DNA of 64,000 nt from Botryococcus braunii (lineage: Eukaryota > Chlorophyta > Trebouxiophyceae), in assembly GCA_002005505.1 (NCBI GenBank), contig MVGU01001454.1, forward strand, positions 50,146 through 114,145, given 5' to 3'. Under the pieces are notes generated by a model. That model worked only from the letters and a program-made list of their open reading frames with translations, searched no databases and was not told the DNA's origin. Positions 22,280 through 30,900 of the stretch are shown here, piece by piece. Each line of letters starts with the position of its first letter. Position 1 is the first letter of the stretch. The translations under genes and the position numbers were made by a program.

Positions 22280-24219
22280 TGTGTGGGGGCGGGTGTGTGT
22301 GCGCGCGCCTGTGTGTGGGTGTGTGTGTGTGTGCGCGCGAGAGGGTGCGGCTGCGGATGTGGTTGCGGGTGGGGGTGTGCGTGTGTGCGTCTGTAGGAGA
22401 GAGTGTGTGTGTGTGGGTGTTGCGGGTGGGTGTGTGCGTGTGTAGGAGAGTGTGTGTGTGTGTGTGTGTGCCAGCGGGTGCGTGTGTGCGTGTGGGCGCG
22501 TTCGTGCGTGCAGGCGCGGGGGCGTGTGCGTGCGAGGGCTTCGGTGCGAGCTCGTCCTGTGTTGCTCATCTGCCCATGTGCCTCACGTTGTTGGGGGCGC
22601 GCAGGGCGAAGTTAAAGATCCGTTTTGATCAAGCGGTGCGGCAGATTGCACTTGGTCTTCGGCATGTGCATATCAGCGGACCTGCGGGGTATGGGAAGTC
22701 TCGCTTTGTTAAAGTGCATGTCTTGCGAGAAATAGCAAAGGAAGTGGAGCGTAGCGGGGTGGCCGTCACGGCCATGACGCGTATATCCTCCATGAAGCTG
22801 GGAGGTCGTACGTTTCAGAGCTGGGGCGGTGTAGGGTTTGGAGATGCTCCTGTTGAGACGCTGGTGAGGAGGATGAACGCAGCTGCCAAGGATAGGGTGC
22901 GGCAGACAAAGGTTCTTATCATAGACGAGGTGTCCCTGTTGAATGGGCAACTGCTAGACAGGGTGGCAGCAGTGGTTAGGAAAGTACGGGGGGACAATGA
23001 AGTGTTCGGGGGGATTCGGTTGATCATTGTAGGGGATTTCTGCCAGCTGGAGCCGTTTTCTATATACACGGCGGAAGACAGCGAATCTGGAACACAGGGG
23101 TGGACGGTGCGATCGGTAGTGGGGAAGTACGTGTTCGAGTCGGACGTGTGGAAGCGAGGGAACTTTAAGTGCTACCGCTTGTTGAGATGCCACCGGTGTG
23201 AGGAAGGTAGTCCATTGTGGACACTGCTGAATAAATGCCGTTCTGTGGAGAAAATGGGGGCCGAATTGTTTGAATTGTTTAGTAAACGCATGAAGGAGGG
23301 TGGTACCGCACCTGATCCAGGGATTGACGTAACGTACGTCGTGAATACGAATAAAGCTGCCAAGGACCTATGCAATTATTACCTGGAGAAGGTGGACGCA
23401 CCGAAGTCGCAGTATTGGGCAGTGGACAGGGTGAGGCAGAGGACAGGTGTGAAGCCGGTGGCTGTGCGTTTGGGGGAGCAGACTCCCACAGGGCCGGCCA
23501 TGAGTGTGAAGGGTAAGGATGGGAAGTATCATGATTTAATGACGCGGTGCAGAGGTCAGCAGGTGGTAAGTTTGAAACAGGGGGCTGTGGTGGTCGCGGT
23601 GGGCCCGGTCGGGTCCCAGGTCCCGACGGGGAGCTTTGGAGTGGTGGAAGGGTTTGAGGCTGTAAGGAGGCACATGTTGGAGAAGGGAAAGGACGAGGGT
23701 CTTTTTAAGGAGCAGAAGATCAGCGATGCCGAGGCGAAGGGGGATTGGGAACACGTTGGTGGTAAGGAGGGAGAGACGCCAATGTGGCCGCGGGTTGTTT
23801 TCCAAGTGCATGGGGCCAAAAAAAGTGCGGTTGTTGAGCCCAGGATGATGGTCCTGAGGGACTTCAATGGCAACTATTTGGGAAGCCGGTACCAATTACC
23901 AATCGCGCTGGGTTACGCTGTGACAGTCCACAGAGTGCAAGGGTTGGATCTGAAAACGGTGGTGTACGATGTCACCGCTGCTTTTGCGTATGGGCAAGTG
24001 TACAGCGGTTGTAGCCGTGCGTCCGAGCTGGAGAAGTTGTATATTATAGGGACGCTGGATTCAGAGTACCCGATGCAGCATAAGGACGTGTTGAAGTTTA
24101 TGGCGAATGAGGAATGGATAGGGATAGACAACGTTGTTGAGGACGACGTAGCTTGGGAGGGAAACACGGACGAGACAACAGATTCAGACGCCGAGGAATC
24201 ATTCAATTGGTTCCAGTAA
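20876..24219 (+). CDS. PIF1-like SF1 helicase gene, four exons
   Basis: Proposed exons 20876-21459, 21530-21754, 21921-22070 and 22605-24219, about 857 residues; all three introns are phase 2. Helicase motifs in the last exon: Walker A GPAGYGKS (about residue 345), Walker B IIDEVSLL (about 425), motif [11 protein letters not shown] (about 462), motif [17 protein letters not shown] (about 755) and motif VI-like [17 protein letters not shown] (about 785), where ALSR of typical PIF1 is GCSR. The N-terminal ~320 residues ([11 protein letters not shown]...; [19 protein letters not shown]) match no family I know. The C-terminus is acidic ([12 protein letters not shown]). The role would be unwinding DNA, perhaps at G-quadruplexes, which PIF1 enzymes resolve and which this G-rich element could form. 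Intron 3 carries a GT array at 22205-22520. Confidence 0.78.
21430..21692 (+). repeat. Inverted repeat, internal arm (263 bp)
   Basis: Covers the end of helicase exon 1, intron 1 and most of exon 2. Its reverse complement stands at 26138-26400 at the right border. The arm begins at the palindrome CGGTGCGCACCG (21431-21442). Confidence 0.9.
22205..22520 (+). repeat. GT microsatellite in helicase intron 3
   Basis: (GT)n with GC-alternating edges, inside the proposed phase-2 intron 22071-22604. Confidence 0.85.
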
Positions 24220-24349
24220 GTCATGTAACGAAAGCGACCTTGCACGGAGTTTGGCGGAGAGGCTGGGGTGGTGACTGTGGGCCTGACGAGGGCGGGGGGC
24301 GGGGGGGTGAAGGGGGGGGGAGGGAAGGAACGGAGGATGCGGTATGTGC

Positions 24350-24530
24350 AAAAGAGGGGGCTGTGGTGGTGGCAGTGGACCCGGTCGGGTCGGCGGGTCC
24401 GAGGGGAAGCTTGGGAGAAGGGTCCGGGACTGCAAGGGGGCAAGCGTTGGGGGAAGTAAATGACGAGGATCTAGGAAGTCGAGGCAAAGGGCGGTTGGGA
24501 ACATGTTTGTGGCATGAAGGGAGAGGTGCC
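24350..24530 (+). pseudogene. Decayed partial duplicate of the helicase gene
   Basis: Diverged copy of 23575-23785: both contain GGGGGCTGTGGTGGT(C/G)G(C)G, (G/A)CCCGGTCGGGTC, GGAGAAGGG, GACGAGG, GAGGC(G)AAGGG(G/C)(G)G(A)TTGGGAACA(C/T)GTT and end near GGGAGAG. Indels destroy the frame. It lies 130 bp after the helicase stop codon and runs into a GT array, so it is a local tandem duplication that decayed. Confidence 0.75.
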
Positions 24531-24532
24531 CG

Positions 24533-24704
24533 CGTGTGCGTGTGCGTGTGCGTGTGCGTGCGTGCGTGCGTGTGTGTGGGGGCGTGCGTGCGTGCGTGTG
24601 GTTGCGTGGGCGTGTGGGTGTGTGTGTGTGCGCGCATGTGTGAGCGTGCGTGTGTCTGGGTGTGTGTGCGGACGTGGTCGGTGCGCGCGTGGTTGTGGGC
24701 GGGG

Positions 24705-24796
<92 letters not shown>

Positions 24797-24953
24797 GTGT
24801 GTGGGCGCGTGGGTGGGTGTATGGGTGGGTGTGGGTGTGTCTATGTGTGTGTGTTGGGGTGTGTGTGTGTGGGTGTGTGTGTGTGTGGGTGGGTGGCTGT
24901 GTGTGTCCGCGTGTGTGCGCGTGCGTGCGTGGCCGTGTGTGGGTGTGTGTCGC

Positions 24954-25039
<86 letters not shown>

Positions 25040-25110
25040 TGCGTGTGCGCGTGGGTGTGCGCGCGGGTCTGGGTGCGGGGGATGGGTGCGCGGGTGTGGG
25101 CGCAACTGCG
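24533..25110 (+). repeat. Compound GT/GC microsatellite
   Basis: Nearly 580 bp of GT, GTGC and GTGGGT units on the plus strand downstream of the helicase gene; no coding value. Confidence 0.88.
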
Positions 25111-25138
25111 CGGGTGGCAGTGAGTTAACTGGGAGGGG

Positions 25139-26106
25139 AGGGCACACGGAAAGTCCGCGAGACACTGATGGGCAAGGGGGAATAGAAATTGTTCCAGGGC
25201 CAGGGAACCGCAGACGGGGAAGTCCGCGGGACATTCAGGGGGGAAGGGGAAAAAGAAATTGTCCCAGGGCCAGGGAACCCGGTGGGCGAGGCATCCATGA
25301 CTTTGGCTGTCACGGACAAGGGAGTTGTTTCAGGGTTGGGGATTGGGGTCCAAAAGCAGAGAGAGTCCGCGAGAAGGGGAAAAAGACATTGTTCAGGGCC
25401 AGGGAGGCCGGTGGGCGAGCATGAAGGACTGTGGCTTTCACGGACAAGGGGATAAGGGAATTGTTTCCCGGGCCTGGGAAGCAGGAGGGCGCAGGAATCG
25501 ATGACTGTGGCTTTCGCGGAAAAGTGGTTTGAGGGTCGGGGATTGGGGTCCAAAAGTTTGGGAGTCCGCGAGAAGGGGAAAAAGAAATTGTCCCAGGGCC
25601 AGGGAACCCGGTGGGCGAGGCATCCATGACTTTGGCTGTCACGCACAAGGGAGTGGTTTCAGGGTTGGGGATTGGGGTCCAAAAGCAGAGAGAGTCCGCG
25701 AGAAGGGGAAAAAGACATTGTTCAGGGCCAGGGAGGCCGGTGGGCGAGCATGAAGGACTGTGGCTTTCACGGACAAGGGGAAAAGGGAATTGTTTCCCGG
25801 GCCAGGGAAGCAGGAGGGCGCAGGAATCGATGACTGCGGCTTTCGCGGAAAAGTTGTTTGAGGGTCGGGGATTGGGGTCCAAAAGTTTGGGAGTCCGCGA
25901 GAAGGGGAAAAAGAAATTGTCCCAGGGCCAGGGAACCCGGTGGGCGAGGCATCCATGACTTTGGCTGTCACGGACAAGGGAGTGGTTTCAGGGTTGGGGA
26001 TTTGGGTCCAAAAGCAGAGAGAGTCCGCGAGAAGGGGAAAAGGACATTGGTCAGGGCCAGGGAGGCCGGTGGGCGAGCATGAAGGACTGTGGCTTTCACG
26101 GAAAAG
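25139..26106 (+). repeat. Tandem array, 329-bp period, about 2.9 units
   Basis: The landmark GGTGGGCGAGGCATCCATGA recurs at 25281, 25610 and 25939, i.e. every 329 bp. Each unit contains three related ~110-bp subunits marked by AGTCCGCGAGAAGGGGAAAA, CAGGGCCAGGGA and TCACGGACAAGGG variants. Units are almost identical, so the array is young or homogenised. Frames through it on either strand simply repeat and are not genes. Subterminal location suggests a binding array for an element protein. Confidence 0.9.
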
Positions 26107-26137
26107 GGGTACCATCAGATCAGGATCACGGATGAAG

Positions 26138-26400
26138 ACCGCCCGTCGGGTACTGCTTAGGCAGCCTGTGGTACACGGGCATATGCGTCCGGCCGGCCCG
26201 CTTCCCTCTCGGATGCTTGGCCCCCTCTTCCACCACAGCACATGGTACGGACGGCAGATCAGCACGCCCCTTTCCCGGTGAACCCCCACACGTGGCCGCC
26301 CTGACACCCATCCAAACCACTTCAACCCTTCCTCTCCACTTCATAACCACCACCTGCCGCCACCACACACCCAACCTGGACCTCAATCGGTGCGCACCGG
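26138..26400 (-). repeat. Inverted repeat, terminal arm at the right border
   Basis: Reverse complement of 21430-21692 with the same length of 263 bp and no difference seen by eye. Its last bases, CGGTGCGCACCGG, abut the resumed LTR of A at 26401. Confidence 0.9.
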
Positions 26401-26422
26401 TTTGGCCGTTTCTACTGTATCA
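26401..26422 (+). repeat. 5' LTR of element A, last 22 bp
   Basis: TTTGGCCGTTTCTACTGTATCA, identical to 32973-32994. Confidence 0.92.
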
Positions 26423-26423
26423 C

Positions 26424-26436
26424 TGGTATCGGCGAG
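26424..26436 (+). promoter_or_regulatory. Primer-binding site of element A
   Basis: TGGTATCGGCGAG one base after the LTR end; shared with B and C. Confidence 0.82.
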
Positions 26437-26638
26437 AGGGGCCAAATTTTGAGCTCCTCTCGTTGAAAAAATTTCCCAAAGAAGTTTTTCAGAGAATTCT
26501 ATAGATTCGGATTGGGTTAGTTGTGGTGTGTGTGGCGCTTTTAGGGGCCTACGACTCGGGTCACCGAGTTTAGGGCCCCCACCCGGACTTTCTCGATTTC
26601 CTGTGTCACCGAGCCTCGCCAGCACTGACAGCTCAGAA

Positions 26639-27970
26639 ATGGCTAGACGACAAGTCGAAGAGCTGCAGGCTGCTTTGGCCGAGGCCGAGGGGCGTGAAGC
26701 GGCAATGGCTGCCGAACTGGCTGAGTTACGACAACAGGCAGAAAACGCTGAAGTTGCGGCTCAAAACCCCGCGAACCCACAGGCAAGAATCCCGACCGTT
26801 CGAACCCACTTACCGGAAAAATTCGAGGGACGCAGGGACGATCTCGAACAATTCCTAGACGATGTGAGGTCATATTGTGAACTCACCGGTGTGCCCGCGA
26901 ACCTCAGGGTTGACTACGCAGTGCGCTGCTTAGGAAAGAGCGTGAAAAAGGTGTGGTTAACAAAAAAAGCAGCTTACGTGAGGCAAAATCCAGGTGCTGT
27001 CGTGGATTTAGCTCTCTTTGGGGATCTGTTGTCTTCTGTCTATGATAACACTGATAAGGTTGCAAAGGCAAGGGATAAACTTGATTCCGTATATCAGGGC
27101 AACGAATCAGTTGAGAAGTATGTTGAGCGCTTTACAACCTTGCTAGCAGAGGTAGAAGTCAGTGGGGACCTATCCATGGGGGAGAAAATCCATAGGTTTC
27201 GTAAAGGCCTACGTGAGGATTTAAAGAAATATTCAGCAATTAACCCTACAACAGGCAAAGGTTTTGATGATTTGGATGCCTTGATAAGTTTACTCACACG
27301 GTACGATGCCGCGGTGGGCGGGCCCTTACAGGCAAAGAGACTGAGAACCGGCCCCGGGGCCCCTAACTCAAGCATTGCAACCGCCACCGTTGGCCCAGCA
27401 CCGCACGTTGCTGGCGTCGGACAGGACTGGACAATCCCCTACTACAGTCATGAATTTGGGATGATGGCAGCTGCACCGATGGTGGCAGCGCCAATCCAGA
27501 CGGCCCATGGTTACCCTGCGCCGCTCGCCACGGTCGCCGCGATCCAAGGCGCGACTCCTTATCCCCGCAGGGATGGTTTACCTCCCGAGTATCGGAGGGA
27601 CACTAGAGTTGCCTTTCCCCTCAACAGAAGCTGTTACGCGTGCAATACCCCTGGCCATGAATCTTGGTTTTGCCCACTCAAAAAACTTAGAGAGGACCCT
27701 AACGCCTATCTTAATCAACAACAGTGGGACATCTTGCAACACATTGTGAAGGCCAGACAGGAGGTAAACCAGCCTGCTCCACCAATTCCAGGTCTGGCTG
27801 GTGATTTGCTGCGGCGACGGGTAGGAGGGGGCCACAACAACTTTAGGTCCCTCGGTGTGGGAGCAGCCCCTATGCAAGGGTGGACAGCACAGGGTGGGGC
27901 CGGACGGGGACGGAGAATCAGAGGACGGGGCCGTGGACGGGGCCGGGCAAGGGGACGCGGTAGGCCATGA
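26639..27970 (+). CDS. gag: gag of chromovirus A
   Basis: 443 residues from ATG 26639 (MARRQVEELQAALAEAEGRE), chosen because B has the equivalent ATG; the frame is open upstream to about 26528 without ATG. N-terminal coiled coil, then a Ty3-type capsid region (KFEGRRDDLEQFLDDVRSYC, VDYAVRCLGKSVKKVW, YVERFTTLLAEV, HRFRKGLREDLKK), a CX2CX4HX4C zinc knuckle (CYACNTPGHESWFC near residue 330), and an Arg/Gly-rich nucleic-acid-binding tail (RGRGRGRARGRG). It forms the virus-like particle and packages RNA. Its TGA overlaps the pol start as ATGA. Confidence 0.93.
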   Translation: MARRQVEELQAALAEAEGREAAMAAELAELRQQAENAEVAAQNPANPQARIPTVRTHLPEKFEGRRDDLEQFLDDVRSYCELTGVPANLRVDYAVRCLGKSVKKVWLTKKAAYVRQNPGAVVDLALFGDLLSSVYDNTDKVAKARDKLDSVYQGNESVEKYVERFTTLLAEVEVSGDLSMGEKIHRFRKGLREDLKKYSAINPTTGKGFDDLDALISLLTRYDAAVGGPLQAKRLRTGPGAPNSSIATATVGPAPHVAGVGQDWTIPYYSHEFGMMAAAPMVAAPIQTAHGYPAPLATVAAIQGATPYPRRDGLPPEYRRDTRVAFPLNRSCYACNTPGHESWFCPLKKLREDPNAYLNQQQWDILQHIVKARQEVNQPAPPIPGLAGDLLRRRVGGGHNNFRSLGVGAAPMQGWTAQGGAGRGRRIRGRGRGRGRARGRGRP

Positions 27971-30900
27971 GTGGAGTTAGAGAAGGAAACCTCCACACTT
28001 TTGTTCCTTGGGAATCTTTTCATTCTTCTATCGAGCAACGTTGTTCTGAGTTTTTGCATTGTTCTTTTTCTAGAGGCCCCTTTGACAATACCCTACCCGA
28101 TGGAACGTCTAAACCGACATTTGTTGCAGTACCTATAGGTAAAGCGGAGGACACCTTATCCACTTTCGCTCGTGAGCAACAAGCAAATAAACATTTAAGT
28201 GCTTGTTTTCTAATGGGTAGTAAAGTGGCGAAATCCAAGGCAGTGTACCCATGGCTAAAAGGCATGAGAGTTATCCTGCAAGGTACCAAGGGACCTGATG
28301 TCCCCTACTCCTATGTAGTTTACCATGCCGGACCCAAATTTAGCGTATCTTTTGCTCAAGCTTTTTCAAATAGGCATTTAGCAATGCTTTTTCATGTTAA
28401 CTGTACTGGTGTGAAGGGCGTCGCTTTAGTCGATACCGGGGCGACGCACTCGTTCGTCAGACATGACTTCCTAGCTACTCTCGGAGTGAGGCTGTCAAAG
28501 AAGTGTGTGGATGTCCAGCTTGCAGATGGGCAGACCATGCGCTCGGCGGGGACAGCTAAGCTCAGGGTGCACTTATCTCAAACATATGTGGAACAGAGGG
28601 ATTTCATTGTCTGCGAAACTCTGTTGGATGGGGTGGACTTAATCCTTGGTGAGGATTTTCTGAAAGAAAGAAAAGCGTTAATTGACTACAATCATGGCGC
28701 AGTTCATCTTAAACCGCCTCATTCCTCACACTACATTACACTCCTCAACCCGCTGCCCCCTAGTGAAAGAGGTACCTTACCGGCGCAAAAAGTAAATGTT
28801 ATAAGTGAGGGTCAAGCTAGGCGGGCTATGCGAAAGGGTTGTCCAGGGTTTTGGGGGGTAGTGCGAGAGGCAAGGAGTGGACAGGACTCAGTTTGTGCAA
28901 CACACTATCTCCATAGGGTTGCAGTGGCAACTACAGAGGGGGATAATCCTTGGGACGAAGACAGCGGAGCCACCGGCCTAGATTTAAACGAAAACTCCCG
29001 GCGTGTTATTGAGGGTATGACTGACAAGCCACAAGACTTGAAGCAATTGTTGTTAGAGTTTTTGGATGTTTTTCCAGAGAAATTGCCAGATTTACCTCCA
29101 GACAGGGGCATCTTGCACACTATACCTATGACACCCGGCCATACGCCGCCCTGTCGCCCCACTTATAGGTTGGCTGAACCAGAAGTGGCGGAGTGTCGGA
29201 GGCAGGTTGAGGAATTACTAGCACAGGGTTTCATCAGGCCGAGTGCATCACCGTATGGTAGCCCGATATTGTTTGTGAGAAAGAAAGACGGAACATTCCG
29301 AATGGTTATAGATTACAGGGCAGTTAATAACTTAACAAGGAAGGACAAATATCCGTTGCCACGGATAGACGATCTTCTGGACAAGCTGCAGGGTTCAAAG
29401 TTCTTTACCTCTTTTGATCTCTTGTCAGGTTACCATCAAGTGCGATTACATGAATCCGATGTTCCCAAAACCGCCTTTAGAACACCCTTAGGTTCATTTG
29501 AATTTTTGGTGCTTCCTTTTGGTCTCACGAATGCTCCCTCCACGTTTCAGAGACTGATGAACAGTGTGTTTCATGATTTTATTCGAGAGGGTTTTGTTGT
29601 GGTTTACCTAGATGATTTGTTGGTATACAGCAAGTCCAGGGAACAGCACTTAGAGCACTTAACTCGCATCCTTACTCGGCTGAGAGAGGAAAAACTTTAT
29701 GCAAAATTATCCAAGTGTGAGTTTTTTGCTGACGAGTTGCGGTATTTGGGACATGTCGTGGGGCGCGACGGCATCAAAGTTGACCCTGCCAAAGTTCGGA
29801 CTATTGTGGACTGGCCAACACCCACGGGGAGCACGCACGTACGACAATTCTTGGGACTAGCCAACTACTTCCGCAAGTTCGTCCCGGGTTACAGTACGCT
29901 TGCGGCCCCCTTAACCCGGCTCACTGGCAAAGTTCCTTGGACGTGGGGAGAAGCTGAAGAGCACGCGTTTCAAAGTTTAAAAGAAACTTTGTCCAATGCT
30001 CCTGTACTAGCACTCCCAGACAGTAGCAAGCCTTTCAAAGTGATCTCAGATGCCAGTGACTATGGGGTGGGTGCAGTACTATTGCAAGAAGGTAGACCTG
30101 TAGCATACTTCAGTAAAAAGCTTAGTAATGCCGAACGCAATTATTCCACAACTGAGAAAGAGCTTGCAGGTGTGTTGTATGCCCTCAAGGAGTGGAGGTG
30201 TTACTTATTAGGGCAAACTTTCACAGTTGTTACGGACCATCGCGCGAATAGTTTTTTGCAAACCCAAACCCTACTCTCACCCAGACGGGCGCGCTGGGCG
30301 GAGTTTCTACAGTTATTCGACATCCAATGGGAATATGCGCCGGGATCCACTAACCCTGCTGACCCATTGTCTAGGAGTCCTCACTTAGCCGGGGCCCACG
30401 TCCGAGCCCTAGCTCGGGCCCAGGCTGGGGTTCAGGCGTCGGTTCAGGCTAGGGCAGGGCCCCTGGGGGAGCACTCTCCCCCTGTCGGAGTAGGAGCGAT
30501 GGGGGTTGGGGAGGCTGCAGACTCCACCACCCTACCCACGTCGATGGACGGGTTGAGGGGATGGGGAAGGGTTTTAAGTGAGGCATATGAGATAGATGAT
30601 TGGCTCCATCGTAAACAAAATCGCCGCAAGTTAAGCTTCCATAGTGGCTTGTGGAAGCGCGGTGCGCGCATTTACGTTCCCTCCCACCATATGAGTTCTG
30701 ACGGTGTCGAACGTAACCTTCGTAGAGAAATCCTGGAAAATTTGCATGGACCACCTATAGTTGGTCATCCAGGCAGGGACAGGACCCTCGAATTAGTTCA
30801 ACGTTCCTGGTGGTGGCCAGGGATGGCCGCAGATGTGGCTGACTTTGTGGCCCAATGTGACTCGTGTCAGCGTGTCAAAGCCCCAGCACACTTACCTGCA

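Larger units (their letters stand above)
12946..26400 (+). mobile_element. Novel OTU / tyrosine recombinase / PIF1 helicase element
   Basis: 13,455 bp inside the 5' LTR of A. Both borders are fixed by comparison with the intact 3' LTR. Layout: G-rich left end (12946-14108), multi-exon OTU-YR gene (14109-20680), multi-exon PIF1-like helicase gene (20876-24219), a decayed copy of helicase-gene sequence (about 24350-24530), GT-rich DNA, a 329-bp tandem array (25139-26106) and an inverted 263-bp copy of helicase-gene DNA reaching the right border. No LTR, HUH Rep motif, DDE transposase or terminal inverted repeat was seen. There is no TSD; six LTR bases are replaced. Unlike the flanking retroelements it is strongly G-rich on the plus strand. 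A Crypton-like YR transposon that gained extra genes is my preferred reading; an insertion by other means of a larger element's fragment is possible. Confidence 0.75.

Noticed and set aside
25125..26386. Minus-strand ORFs of 115-228 codons with Pro/Phe-rich repeats
   Set aside because: They read through the 329-bp tandem array and the inverted helicase-gene copy; the repetition follows the DNA period.
12946..26400. Helitron interpretation of the helicase-bearing element
   Set aside because: No HUH Rep motif seen, the insertion is not between A and T, no CTRR end with hairpin at the right border, and a YR-like gene is present.
26138..26400. Assembly chimera as the explanation of the terminal inverted copy
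   Set aside because: Not excluded, but the exact abutment to the resumed LTR and the palindromic edge make a biological junction at least as likely; kept as a finding with read-level validation proposed.
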